Translations under genes and position numbers: made by a program
Part shown: in pieces, positions 10,082 through 22,000 of the stretch
Layout of the letters: each line of letters begins with the position of its first letter
Position numbering within the stretch: position 1 is the first letter of the stretch
Notes under the pieces: model-generated
The model's database searches: none
What the model was told of the DNA's origin: nothing
The model's input: the letters and a program-made list of their open reading frames with translations, nothing else
Origin: Thermothelomyces thermophilus ATCC 42464
Taxonomy: Eukaryota > Ascomycota > Sordariomycetes > Sordariales > Chaetomiaceae
Assembly: GCF_000226095.1 (NCBI RefSeq)
Contig: NC_016474.1
Location: forward strand, 3,844,001 to 3,908,000
Length of the DNA: 64,000 nucleotides
Reading direction: 5' to 3'

Positions 10082-12730
10082 CTAAAAGAAATACTGACTT
10101 CCCGCCTCACTGATCGAGAACTCGATTCCCAGGCCCGCCTCCCGCTCGTGCGCCCTCAGCTCCTCCAATATCACGTTCCCGGCGCTCGGCCCGTCAAGCA
10201 TCGTTTCCTTGACGTGTATCACCACCACCTGGAGCCCCCTGAGCGCATTCCGCAGGGAAGGACTAGTGGAGGAGGAGGAGTGACTCTCGTCGTTTTCCTG
10301 CTGTAGCAGGTGTAGCTGAGACGTGGCGACGGCCAGCGGCGTGACGGCCGTCGATGCCGCCGTTGCTGATGTTGCTGCCGACATCGGCGTGGGGCTCGGC
10401 TCGGGCACTGCCCGCGATGTCGCATCTTGGTCTTGTCCTTTCGCCTCAGCGGCGTTGGGTTCGACAGTGGTTGTGCTCCGTAGGGGATGTGTCGGAAGCG
10501 GGATAGTTTTCGGGATGCGGTCTTGGCTGCGGTCTCGGAAGTCCGACGTATAGGCGGAGACGGGGTTGACAGCGGGCTTGATGTGCCAGCTAGGGTCGAT
10601 GCTCCGAGGGGAAAGTGGGATATCGGCGGCCGAGATTGGCCCTCTTGGCTGAGGAGTGTTTTTGCGCTTCGGCAGGGAGCCCTCATCGCTGAGGCGTTTG
10701 CGTTTCCTTTCGGCGCCGACTCGGCCACCAGACATGACTCTCTCTTTTTCTAGCCGCAGTGCAATGACCTCCTCCGCCAGCGCTATCATCTCTTCGCAAA
10801 CGAACCGAGGGGTGAGGTGGCCGAAGAGGCGCTCATCGCACCGCGAATCGTCGTAGCTACACTCGATAAAAATGGCGGCCAGGTCGCCCGAGACGATCCT
10901 GGGCGCCACCTCCTGCCAAACTTGCCGGTTGCGTGGCGAGAGACTGATGCTGTCTGGCTCAACGTCGCCAAATATGAGGATCTCGCGGCCCGTGGCGAGG
11001 TCCCGGACAAAGTAGACGGAGCTGTCGTAGACGCAGACTGTGTCATCGATGGGCGGTGCAACCGAGAACGAGCTGCCGCGCCTGCTGGCCGGCGAAGACT
11101 GTATGCGCTCGTGCTGTTGCAAGTAGGCGCCGATGTTGGTGGGCAAAGACGTATGTTGCGGGATGTTGCGGGAAGGAGTCGGCACGACTTGCGGAGGACC
11201 AGGGCCCATCGACGAGGCGTCGAAACTGCCATGACGGGTGCTGCTGCTACCGCGATGACTGTGTCTCTCGATGCAGTGGCCATGACTGACGCTCCATGCC
11301 TTGACAGCAAGCCCGCTGCAGACTTCGAGGTAGCCCCTTCCTTCTCCTTCTCCAAGCGCTGGAGACCCGCCTTCGACGAGTCGCATGTAGGTGACAAGTC
11401 CAGCACCGTTGTTCTCGTCGCTCAGGTTCGGCCATATGACATTGTTGAAGACGTGTGTCTTCAAGGCAGTGATGGTGCTTGGGAGTCCGGCGACCTTCTT
11501 TGGTCGGGAGCCTGATAAGCCGGCCGTGTTGATGACGAACCCTGCGATATGGTCCAGGTGAGGGTGTGTTATCAGGTATGTTTCTATTAGAGTCTTGTGG
11601 ATTTCGGCGGCGTTTGCATCGGCCGTGGCATGATGGACTTCGAGGCCCGCAAAAGGACCCGTGGTGAGCGTATGCGGCAATGCAGGGCCACCTGGCTGTC
11701 CTAGTTTTGCCGGTTGCGTTTGCTCTAGTATTGTCTTGATGGCGCTGAGGTGTACTCCGGCGTCAACGGCAACAACTGAGCCCCTGGCCCACCCTGACGC
11801 AACGGAGCGCACAAGGAAGGCCGTCACATTGTTTTCTAAAGGCCCTCCACCGGAGCCCTGGGGATGAGTTAGTCAAATCCAAAGGAAGTCTATGCTCGCG
11901 GCCTGCTCAGGCTGGGAGGAAAGGATTCCGACGCTAAGGAGCAGCACAACTGGCACCGATTCCACTTGGCTTCTTCGGTCTGCCTAGCCCCTTCTTCACA
12001 CAAGTCCTGAGAATGAGGACGAAAAGAGAAAAAGAGCACTCCGGGCAAGACGGGCTATTAGTAGTATGGCAGGAGGAGAACAAAAAACTCGAGTTAGCAG
12101 CACCTGAGCCAGACGAGTCTAAGTGGCGCTGTGCGTATATTTCCCAGGCGGAATTGTCCCGCGTTTAGGGGGCAAGCCTGATTTTGTGCTTGGTTGGAGG
12201 ATCGCCCTTTGTCGCTTTGTCGAGAAGACTCGAGCCAACAATGGGCCTCAAAGAGCGAAGGGTAGAGACGCCCGGAATTCCCCGCTTGGTTCGGCGCACC
12301 GGGTACCGGTACCGGGACTGTGTCTAGACCTGCATGGCCCCGAAACGGGGATCCACACAACCGGGCTTGAGCATGCCAATGCCCAGCAACAGGTCCAGCA
12401 GGCCACTCGGCCGAGAGGGAAGAAAAAAGCGTTCGTTCGACCGCGACAGCAGTAGCAGAGACTGTGCCGTTATTGAGCATTCTGTAGGGGACAGCAGGAG
12501 CTGGAAAACAGGCAGAATCCGGTGTGGTGTGCTTGTTAGAGTTGACGACGTAAGAATGCACAACTCACCAAGACAATGACCTGCAGCGCAGGTGTAGGTG
12601 CAGGTACAGGCGCAGTTGCAGGTGACTGTGCCGGCGCATCATCGACAATCGCATCACCCGCCATTGCATGACTAGCGTCGGCCGCCTCGCTACTGGATAG
12701 CCCCATCGTCTCTGCTTTCACCTGCGGCAT
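10082..12730 (-). CDS. pde1: Class II 3',5'-cyclic nucleotide phosphodiesterase (low-affinity PDE1 type, 645 aa)
   Basis: Two exons on minus: 12730-12569 and 11857-10082. Joining them gives LQVIVL|GSGGGPLENNVTAFL, the conserved N-terminal strand and loop of class II PDEs. Splice sites are TTG|gtgagt and ccccag|GGC, with 646 whole codons. The class II metal-binding signature H152-P-H154-L-D156-H157-I-A-G is present. The C-terminus LQVVVIHVKET also fits the family. It hydrolyses cAMP (and cGMP) to 5'-nucleotides and so damps PKA signalling. Residues about 320-530 are a Ser/Pro/Thr-rich insert absent from short family members, which probably explains the large size. Odd point: the intron is 711 nt, long for this genome. 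A second exon or alternative promoter inside it cannot be excluded. The first 45 residues (Ala/Pro-rich) are the least certain. Confidence 0.88.
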
Positions 12731-14470
12731 GCTGGAGACCGCGATGACAATGACCTGCTAAGGTGTCCAATCAGTGCGACGGCAAGAGTAAGCGTGCTGC
12801 GGCGAGTGGATGCCGTTGTACCGCAAAACCAGGATGAGTGAATTGCTGTTGTGTAACTTTCGGATGCCGTCAGATCTTCTCGAGTTCCGTGTCGAGGGGT
12901 GGCTGGCGTGTGCCGGCCCGGAATGCGACAGTGCCCGGCGTTCAGCCTCTCGTCTCCCCGTTCATACTTGAACGGAGGACACTAAGATGAATGGCCCGCA
13001 ATGCTGCTATCGCTGCACTGAAGTGGGAACAGCTTTCCGTGACCTCTTCGATTGTCCTGGTGCCGCGAGTGTTCGAGGCGCAATTTTATGAGCTGATAAA
13101 ATGAAACAGACTTGCACTCGGCCGGGAAGGTCCTTGTTAGGGATTATACTCCGTATAGGCGATTGCATCGAATGTGTAATATATATTTACTTGTTGTACT
13201 TGCCGTTTAAGTGAGTAGGCGAGATAAGAAGAGCGCAACATTCCAATGACCGAACCCAGAAGGAGGCGAGCTAGAGCAGCTGGTCAATGGAATTTTTGTG
13301 GTGCACAGCCGCGCCTTCTTTTTTCCCCGTTTTCGTGTTGCTTCGCACTTCCGTGAAGGGGTTGAGTGCATTGCCGCCTGCGTGCAGCAAGCACGTGGAA
13401 CCGTCTCTCCTGAGACACGCGAGTGGCGAACCGATTGAAACTTGAGATGACGGGAAGAGGTAAAAGGGAGATAGTTCTGTAACTTTCTTGTTTAGAGGTG
13501 CTCGTGTCCCAGATAGAGTTTGAACTCGTTTATTTTATAGTGCGGCGTGATGTTGGACTAGTTGATGTTGTCGGCTGCCGTATTTTGAAGATAGTTTCTC
13601 CTAGGCTTTCAGCACGGCGATCCCGATACAACCTGCAGGAATGACAAACTTGCAGCCTCTTCCATGAACCAGCCATGGATGACGCAACCGGAAGCGTAAA
13701 AAAAAAACCCTAGCCAAAGGCACCGACCACCTATACCCAGTTTGGCTTCGCAAAAGGCTCCTGTGGCAGGCATCCAATGCATGCATGTCTGGCTTTGGTG
13801 CAAGGCGTCGCCGAAACCGGGTTTCTGCTTGGCGCGGGGAACACACCAAACCTGCGGGCCCGCCTGGTCCATGCTCGGCTGACAGAGATTAAGACCGGCG
13901 GGGGGTTGGTCAGGCCAAGTCCGGGGGGGTATGGTCAGGCCACCAAATACCAGAAGACAACAGGGCCCTTGCAGGCTAAAATAGTTTGATCGAGTCAGGG
14001 TCGCCCAAGGCTGACGTTAACCAAATCGCGTTAATCACGAACCTTTGTGCTGCCATTTTGCACGGAGCTGCGTTATCGATCGACTCGGTCAATTCACTTT
14101 CGTACGGAAGATTGTGTCTTTAACAGACTATTTTAAAAATATTATATTCAAGAAGTTTAACATGCAATTTGTTCCCGGATTGCGCCACACGCCCTCGCTT
14201 TTTATTTGCTATAAAATGGCATGACAGCGCCCGCCTTTGGTTTTTCTGGCTTTGAGACCGAGCAAAGAAACAAAAATGAGCGCTTACCTGATATGTATGT
14301 ATATATACCTTAGACTTGGTTACTCCGCACTTACCTCTCTCACTCGCTCACCTCACCGTCCATCCTCCAACGTATTATAGTTAGATAGACAGGCAGAAAG
14401 GGGAAGGGAAAGCCAGAAAGGGAGGCGAGGGAGAGAGAGAGAGTGTGTGTGTGTGTGTGCGTACTGTACA
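12731..14470. other. Intergenic; promoter of the phosphodiesterase gene
   Basis: No convincing gene. It contains a tactccgtat motif at 13147-13156 and an AT-rich stretch around 14110-14300. A GA/GT microsatellite lies near the downstream gene's stop. Small frames around 13601-13989 on both strands have no domain and no splice support. Confidence 0.5.
14431..14459. repeat. (GA)n(GT)n microsatellite
   Basis: A compound dinucleotide run, GA at 14431-14443 then GT to 14459, lies immediately 3' of the stop codon of the minus-strand gene at 14471, so probably in its 3' UTR. Confidence 0.9.
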
Positions 14471-17167
14471 TCACAGACTCTGACACTTCCTCTTGTCGGA
14501 GCTCCCCCTCCTCTCCAGCCTCCCCACGGCCTGTTCCACCTCGAGCCGCTGCCGCCGGCCGAGCCGCCCAATGCGCTCGGCCAGCCGATCATCGTGGAGC
14601 GTCCCGCTGCGCGGCAGCATCAGGGCCGCGTACTCCTCGGGCACCGCCGCCAGCACCTGCGACCGGACGTGCGCCGGCTGGTGGCCGAGGCGTGACTGGA
14701 TCGCGTGCGCCGATGCCCGCGTCGGCTGCGCCTGCATCGCGAGCCGGTCGACAGTGTCGTTGCCGGCGGCCTCGCGGGCCCGGGTGCGCGTGCTGGCGCC
14801 GCCGCCCGTGGCAGTGCTCGGGAACGTCAGGAGTGGTGATGGGCGACCCGGGTTACGGGACTGGGACCTGCCGTCGTTCAGACCGCTGTACGGATCCTCG
14901 GTCCGGAGCTCGTACGCCGAGCTGGGGAAGTTGGCGTAAGACCTCTGAAGTGGCGGCGGCGGCGGCGGCGGCGGCAGTAGTGGTGCGGGCCTGACCACTT
15001 CTTTGCCTTTGCTTGAAGAGCTCGGAATATGATATTGCTTGGGACGCTTCGGTGCAGAGGACGCGGGAGTGTCATCAAGCTCGCCGAGGCCTCGTTTCCT
15101 CCCTGCGGTTCTGGGCCTGACATCTGGTCGGGTCCCCGAGGGACCCGGATCGTTTGGGGTGTGCTGCCGCTTGGAGCACTTGGGACGCCTGGAGTTGCGC
15201 AACGAGTCGGACGACATGCTGTTGCTCTCGTCATTGCTCTCGTCATCATCGTACTCGTCGCGAGCCCGCTTTTTCCCTCTGTCGTGAGCTGATGTGGCAG
15301 CTCCAGCGCCCTGCCCCTCTTGGCCCGGCACAGCCGCTAGGGCTCGCTCCACCGGTACTCCCCGACTCTTTTGATGGTGCAGGTGCACGAACAAGTCCAG
15401 ATCGCCTCTGTGAATCCCAATGTGAACGCCACCGCGACTCTCCCGCGTTGCCGCCCGCCCTTTAACCTGCAGGCTTAGGTGCTTGTCAGTCAGGGAGCGT
15501 CCAAGGCGCTGCGCATGTGGAAGGATCATTCGCGGTGCAGGGTCGAACCCTGTATACTCCTGACCACGAGGCCTGGCAGCATTGTCCTGTTCGAGTCTGT
15601 CAGCCCGGGCTTTTTGGCCTTCTACCCACGCATCGTATGCCTCGATCATCTCTCCATGATCTCGGTTGATGGACGCAGGGTTTCTACTTTCGTGGATAAG
15701 ATGCCGCCGGTCAGGAAGGATTCTAAAATTGTGACGAGCGGCCCCGTGGTGAATCAGGTAGGCCAAGTCGAACACCGACTCGAAACAATGCAAGTGCATG
15801 TAACCAGCATTGCGAAACGGGTCGCGGACTGTGCCGGTCTCGTCAGAAAACTCGTCAAACGCGACGCGAAAGAAACCCTTGAGAATGGTGTTTTGTTTTG
15901 CCGGGCAATCTCTGTATCGGCATTTGCTCGAGTCGCTCCGGTTTGCGTATCGCTCGTTGATCTGGGCGGGCGTGTTCTGAATCCACAGCGTCAGTCTTCG
16001 CCGGGGATACGGATGCCCGTGTCCCAGGAAGAAGGTCACGAGCTGTTGCCTGGTATAGGTGAGAGAGGGCCTTAGCTCGGCAGTCTGCTGGTAATACCGG
16101 AACATGTGCTCCTCTTGTCTGTTCTTACCAACGACGACCTTGGGGCCCCATGGACGGAGCAATCCGATGGGCGCAGCGTAGAACTGGCTGGGATCGTTGC
16201 TGGGCGAGCCTCTCCGGTTCCGCTTGTGATTCATTTTCGTACCGTTGAGAGGGTGGCCTTGTCCAGGAGCCACAGACTGATTGAGCGGCGGGGGGTTTGC
16301 TGGCTGGTTAAGCTGGCTAAGCATGGGCAGCTGAGCGTTGTGAGGAACTGGAACCCCCAGGCCGAGCATGGGGGGCATGAAAGCCGCCGGATAACCTTGG
16401 CCTCGCATATCCATCGGGTTAGGCATGACTTGAGGGGCATTCAATGGATATCCGGGATGCAGATTATGAGCGGGCTGCGCGAACATATTCGCGAATCCAC
16501 CAAATTGGGCCCCGATGTGCGGCGCTGGCGGGGCTGCGTAAGTTGGATTTCCATACGCCGCGTTGTACTGGAATTGGTTCCCGTATGCTGCTCCTTGCCC
16601 TGCCGCTACTTGGTTAGCGCCATTGCCCTGGCCCAGGGAGGGGCGAAAGAGATATCTGGCCTGGTTTTGGCTCAAGTCAGCGAGGTTCTGCTCAGGTGCT
16701 TTAGAGCGGCCCTGATCTGGAATTTCGGGAGCCTGCAGCATCTGTCTTCGGCCAGGAACGAGATCCTGGTGAGCCTGATTTGCAGAAGTTTTGGGTAGCA
16801 CAGAGGATGGTGACGAAAGTTGACCTTGCAGAGACTGCGACGCCTCCGCGGTAACAGCCGGGTTGATAACGGGGTCGATCTGGGGAAAATCGAAAGCGGA
16901 CTGTGCCTCGAGGGCTCCGAGTTCTGCAGCTGGAGTGTTCACGGAGGCGTCGGCAGCACTCGTCCCCGGGTTTGGGAGCAAGTCGCCGAACAGATCCTCA
17001 TTCCCTGCCACTTGTACTGAGCCTAGCATGCCGGCCTCCTCATAGTCAAAGGTGACATCCCCAAAGTTCCCAGCCCGTGTTTCACCCAAAAACTCGTCGT
17101 TGTGCTCTGGGGCGACCCCTAGGGTAGGGTCATCGTACCCCTCCACCCCGTCCTTGTCCTGAGGCAT
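14471..17167 (-). CDS. Large fungal protein with conserved Cys/His cluster, function unknown (898 aa)
   Basis: Intronless ORF on minus. An acidic N-terminus (to about residue 110) and a long Gln/Asn/Pro/Gly-rich, probably disordered region (about 110-340) precede a compact conserved domain at about 340-520. That domain starts near IGLLRPWGPKVVVGKNRQEE, contains RRRLTLWIQNTPAQINERYA, and has C416-x4-C421 (SSKCRYRDCPA) and H458-L-H460-C461 (AGYMHLHCFE). The spacing suggests one zinc site. I recall this domain type as a recurring hypothetical family in filamentous ascomycetes, with no known function. The C-terminal 330 residues are Arg/Ser/Asp-rich with a basic KKRARDEYDDDESNDESNS segment that could be a nuclear signal. 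The gene is divergent from the Cps1-type gene. A transcription or chromatin role is conceivable but not shown. Confidence 0.8.
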   Translation of the reverse strand: MPQDKDGVEGYDDPTLGVAPEHNDEFLGETRAGNFGDVTFDYEEAGMLGSVQVAGNEDLFGDLLPNPGTSAADASVNTPAAELGALEAQSAFDFPQIDPVINPAVTAEASQSLQGQLSSPSSVLPKTSANQAHQDLVPGRRQMLQAPEIPDQGRSKAPEQNLADLSQNQARYLFRPSLGQGNGANQVAAGQGAAYGNQFQYNAAYGNPTYAAPPAPHIGAQFGGFANMFAQPAHNLHPGYPLNAPQVMPNPMDMRGQGYPAAFMPPMLGLGVPVPHNAQLPMLSQLNQPANPPPLNQSVAPGQGHPLNGTKMNHKRNRRGSPSNDPSQFYAAPIGLLRPWGPKVVVGKNRQEEHMFRYYQQTAELRPSLTYTRQQLVTFFLGHGHPYPRRRLTLWIQNTPAQINERYANRSDSSKCRYRDCPAKQNTILKGFFRVAFDEFSDETGTVRDPFRNAGYMHLHCFESVFDLAYLIHHGAARHNFRILPDRRHLIHESRNPASINRDHGEMIEAYDAWVEGQKARADRLEQDNAARPRGQEYTGFDPAPRMILPHAQRLGRSLTDKHLSLQVKGRAATRESRGGVHIGIHRGDLDLFVHLHHQKSRGVPVERALAAVPGQEGQGAGAATSAHDRGKKRARDEYDDDESNDESNSMSSDSLRNSRRPKCSKRQHTPNDPGPSGTRPDVRPRTAGRKRGLGELDDTPASSAPKRPKQYHIPSSSSKGKEVVRPAPLLPPPPPPPPLQRSYANFPSSAYELRTEDPYSGLNDGRSQSRNPGRPSPLLTFPSTATGGGASTRTRAREAAGNDTVDRLAMQAQPTRASAHAIQSRLGHQPAHVRSQVLAAVPEEYAALMLPRSGTLHDDRLAERIGRLGRRQRLEVEQAVGRLERRGSSDKRKCQSL

Positions 17168-19051
17168 GATGGAAGAGGCGTCGGAAACAGATGGTGGTTG
17201 GCAACAAGGAACTTGTCCGCTTCGACAGGTTGAACTTCAGAAGAAAGAGAATCGGGATGAATGGAGCCTTAAGTAGCAGATCTGTTGAACCGCCCTTGTC
17301 CTGAGAACGGCAAGAAGACGAATGAGCTCGGACGAGTACCAAGTCTTGTGAAGAAACAATTCGCTTGTTCAAATATGAGAGGGACCATTATATACAAACT
17401 CTTCTTCTCCCTGTTCCTGAATCAAGTCTTGGACACTCGGCCAAAGCGAGGGTCTTCAGAACAATGGTGATAAAAGGCTGGGTGTTCCATTGTAATGAGA
17501 CGAGATAGTCCCAGAACTCCTGGCTCGAAGACAAAGCGGGAGTTGAGAGACAAAGCGCGCCTAGGACTCGGAAAGCAACTTCCCGTTAAGCTTAAAACAA
17601 GCTTCAATGGAAACAATGAACACAATCCAATGGCAGCTGACAGATGGGCTAAAGTTAGACATCTGAGGGGGATGGGTTGGCGGGGGATTCAGCGATCAGC
17701 AATGTTGCTGGGCTGTGGACGTCTGGAAAGATGGCGAGGCAGAATCAGCGAAGAACAAGCGTCTCTCAACACGGGAGTTTCAGAACAGGTCTGTGAGATG
17801 CGTTCACTTCATCATGCTGCGGTGGCCGAGTGAAGACAAGTAAGTAGTGGGAAAGCTGGGTTTGCGGAAGAAGGGAGTGGCTTATACCGGTGATGGCTAT
17901 GGTCAACTCCCCCTTCGTGGCCGACTTAAAACCTCCAAAGTCGACGACTGGACGGCCTGGATTCTCAAGGCGTCAAAGGAAGGGCTTGGGAAGGCGTTTG
18001 TTCGGTTCTGGTTCAAGGTTCGCATGCCAACCCGAATTTTCTCGCAAGTATTCCGTACCTGGTGGGTGTCAAATGTGGGGCTGCCTAGTGTACGGAGTAC
18101 TCCGTAGCTATGGTGGCAACTTGTGATCCGTATGTGCTCTTCCACGCTAAAGTTCTCTGTATCTACAGGATGCACCACGTATGAACATATGTGCCCAAAA
18201 ATACTAGCAGTGACGCCAAAGAGTGGTCTGGTACTGCACTTAACGAACCGGGGGTGATTTGTCACTTGGGAGGTCCTTGGTTGCGTCCCAGAAAATCTTG
18301 GGCTTCGACAGCATAGAAGTTTTTTATCCATTTCCAAATAATAAAGAAATCGAGACGGGCTTTGAATTGTCCCTGTTGTCCGATAGCCTCAAAAGTGCCA
18401 GGTCTTATGCTTCTAGAAGAACAGAAGGGGCGCCCTTTCAGGAGATCTCGTATGTACTGTACATCCGTACATACTATGTAGTACTCTTACTCCGTACAAC
18501 TTGGCAGGTGCTACCTCGTGCCTGATTAGGTAAGTGGCGGACCCCTACCACGCGCCAAAGTGCAGCGGGGGAGCCAGGGGTCGGTTCGTCCACTGCAGGG
18601 TTGCCTTAGCTCCATTCCCTTCAAGTCATGGGTCATTGGTTCCCGTCCTCGTACTGACGGCGCCCCACCAAACCCACTCCATCTGGCGACAAGTTCCGCT
18701 GCCCACCGATTCCCTTCTTCCACCCACTTAGCAGTATCGACCAGGTCGACCCTTCGTGAATACCACCCACGCCCAACATTGCATCCCAGAGGCCGAAAGG
18801 ACAAGCGTGCTGTCGCCCAGAGCCCACCCCCCGAGCGCCCGTTACTGGCGAACGACCTTGGGGGCAGCGTGACTCGGGGCAACTGGCGCTCTTGTATTTG
18901 TATGGCGCGGGGACCTGTGCGTACCGTCCGCTTGGAAAACGACCCTTCAGAGCGACTGCGCAGGGTTCCGTTGTGCCTCCGCCTGCTTCCGCTTCCCTGA
19001 TTCTTCGCGCACGCCAGCGGGCTTGGACTAGCGCCCGATACCGACGACGCC
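17168..19051. other. Shared promoter region of divergent genes
   Basis: Nearly 1.9 kb between two genes transcribed away from each other. It contains a perfect 16-nt palindrome at 18091-18106 and a tactccgtac motif at 18488-18497. ORFs at 17495-17833, 17903-18337 and 18526-19155 have no domains and overlap open frames on the other strand. Confidence 0.5.
18091..18106. repeat. 16-nt perfect palindrome TACGGAGTACTCCGTA
   Basis: It is read directly as tacggagtactccgta, which is its own reverse complement. Half-sites of the same motif recur in other intergenic regions of the window. Confidence 0.9.
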
Positions 19052-22000
19052 ATGGCTGCACTCAGCCCTGAATTGCAGGAGAAGCTCGAGGAGCTGGACA
19101 GGGAGCTTGAGGTGCGTCGACCCAAACTGCGCTCCTTTCCTTGCCGACTCCCCATCTTCTGCGCAGGCCTCCTCAGCCGTTGAGCCTTTGTGTGTCTCCA
19201 TCATGGCTGTCTGGCCGGCGCAGCATCCCGGCCCGGTTGCACTTCCTTAACTCACCCTCTTCTGTCGCTCTGCCTTCTTGACTCCAGGTGAGATTCGCTG
19301 ACCTGTTATGTTACGCAACAGGAGGGTGATATCACTCAAAAAGGGTATGGCTGTCTCTGCGATCGCGTCCACTGTTCCAATCCCCGAGATTCCGCCAGCA
19401 ACCCACTAGACGGGTGCCACCCATTTCTACTAGTAACGAAGCGTTAACCAACCTCCCCGTTGTTCCCAGGTACCAAAAACGGCGAACGCAGTTGCTGTCG
19501 CAGTATGGACTTGGCAACGTCCCCGAGTTGAAGACGGGCAGCCCGCGCGTTCACTCTCCCGACGACCACCATGAATCCTCCCAAGACCACCGCGCCGCCT
19601 CGCTGGCCGCTTTGAATGCGGGCCCGGAGCCCCCCAGTCCCCAATACCTCAACGTTGAATCGCATCCTGCGTCTTTGCTGGCGCCCGGAGGACCCATGGC
19701 CGAACAACGCCCGAACATGCGTCAGCACCATTCGCTCTTTCTCTCCTCGGCCCCCGTCGCCGAACCCTCCACTCGTTCGGACACCATGGTTTCTGGAGAT
19801 TACGCCTTCAACCCCGAGCAGCATAATCTTGGGTATGGGGATCAGCCGCAACAGAACCCGTATGACAGCAGAACCGGGACGATGCTGGATTCGCAGGCCT
19901 ACTTTTCGGACTTTGCCGGGCAGGCATACGATCCTGCTGCGCCGGAAGAATATGGGGGCCCCCAGAGGTATTCATCAAGCGACGTTTTCTCTCCCACGGC
20001 GGCAATGGCGCCACCAATGCCTACAACAAACGACTTGCCGCCACCAGACGCCCTCCGGTTTCTGATGCCACTTGAGCCGCGCGAGTTACCTTTTGCCATT
20101 CACGACCCCCACGATGAGACCGTTCCCATGTCCAACTTCGACAACATAGCGGCCGTGCTTAGGCACCGCGGCCGCACCTCGGCTAAGCTTCCGGCCTACT
20201 GGGTGTTGGACAGTAAGGGGAAGGAGATCGCTTCCATAACCTGGGACAAGCTGGCCCTGAGAGCCGAGAAGGTGGCCCAGGTGATTCGCGACAAGAGTTC
20301 TCTCTACCGCGGGGACCGTGTTGCGCTCATCTACCGGGATGCCGAAATTATCGACTTTGCCATCGCGCTGCTGGGCTGCTTCATCGCCGGAGTGGTCGCG
20401 GTGCCCATCAACGATTTGCAGGACTATGCGAAGCTCAACCTGATATTGACTTCCACGCAGGCACATTTAGCGCTGACGACAGACAACAATCTCAAGGCTT
20501 TTCAGCGTGACATCACCGCACAGAAACTCAATTGGCCCAAGGGAGTCGAGTGGTGGAAGACGAACGAATTCGGCAGCTACCATTCAAAACGCAAGGACGA
20601 CATTCCTCCCCTGTCCGTCCCGGACTTGGCCTACATCGAGTTTTCTCGGGCCCCTACAGGGGATCTAAGAGGCGTCGTCCTTAGCCACCGGACCATCATG
20701 CATCAAATGGCCTGTATCAGTGCCATCGTGTCCAGCGCGCCAGGGAACGGGCCAGCCGACACCTTCAACAAAACCCTACGAGACAAGAATGGTCGTCTGA
20801 TAGGCGGCGGCGCCAGCAGTGAGGTTCTGCTGTCTTATCTGGACGCTCGTCAAGGAATCGGAATGATCCTGGGCGTTCTTTGGACGGTGTACGGCGGGCA
20901 TACCACTGTCTGGCTGGAAAACAAGGCAGTTGAAGTACCCGGCCTATACGCCCACCTCATCACCAAATACAAGCCTACCGTCATGGTTGCCGACTACCCT
21001 GGCCTGAAACGGGCGGCATACAACTATCAGGCCGATCCCATGGCGACGAGGAATTTCAAGAAAGGCATGGAGCCAAATTTCCAAAGCGTCAAACTCTGCT
21101 TGATAGACACCCTTACTGTCGACAGCGAGTTCAACGAGCTTCTCGCCGACCGTTGGTTCCGCCCTCTCCGCAATACGCGGTCGAGGGAGGTGGTAGCACC
21201 CATGCTCTGTCTGCCCGAGCATGGTGGCATGTTGATCAGCGTCCGTGACTGGCTCGGCGGCGAGGAGCGCATGGGCTGCCCTTTGAAGCTCGACTCGGGA
21301 GCCGAGAGCGGGCCGGAGGACGAGAAGGCAAAGGAAAAGAAGGAGGAGGAGAAGCCGACACCTTCAAATGGCTTTTCGACCTTGCTTGGACAGAGCACGA
21401 CAACTACCAAAGAGGAGCGTGCCAAGATGGAGCTGAGCGAAGTCCTACTCGACAAGGAAGCCCTCAAGACGAACGAGGTTGTGGTTGTTGCCATCGGAGA
21501 CGACGTCAACAAGCGTGCCGCGAACGAGCCGGGGACCATTCGTATCGGCGCTTTCGGTTATCCCATTCCGGATGCCACGCTCGCCATTGTCGATCCCGAG
21601 ACTGGCCTTCTCTCCTCGCCCAACACCGTGGGTGAGATTTGGGTCGATTCTCCTTCCCTCTCCGGCGGCTTCTGGGCCTTGCCGAAGCACACCGAGCAAA
21701 TATTTCACGCACGGCCCTACAAGTTTGAGCCGGGCGATCCGACCCCCACAGCGATCGAGCCCGAATTTCTGAGGACCGGGCTCTTGGGTACCATCATCGA
21801 AGGCAAAGTCTATGTCCTTGGCCTGTACGAAGACCGCATTCGGCAGAAGGTCGAATGGGTCGAGGACGGCGGTGCCGAGAACACGGAGCATCGCTACTTC
21901 TTTGTTCAGCACATCGTGGTCAGCATCATGAAGAACGTTCCCAAGGTCTTCGATTGCTCCGCGTTTGATGTCTTTGTCAACGAAGAACATCTCCCAGTCG

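Noticed and set aside
15520-15570. tRNA T-arm-like sequence (cagggtcgaaccctg)
   Set aside because: It lies inside the conserved coding frame of the 898-aa protein, and no acceptor or D arm is present around it.
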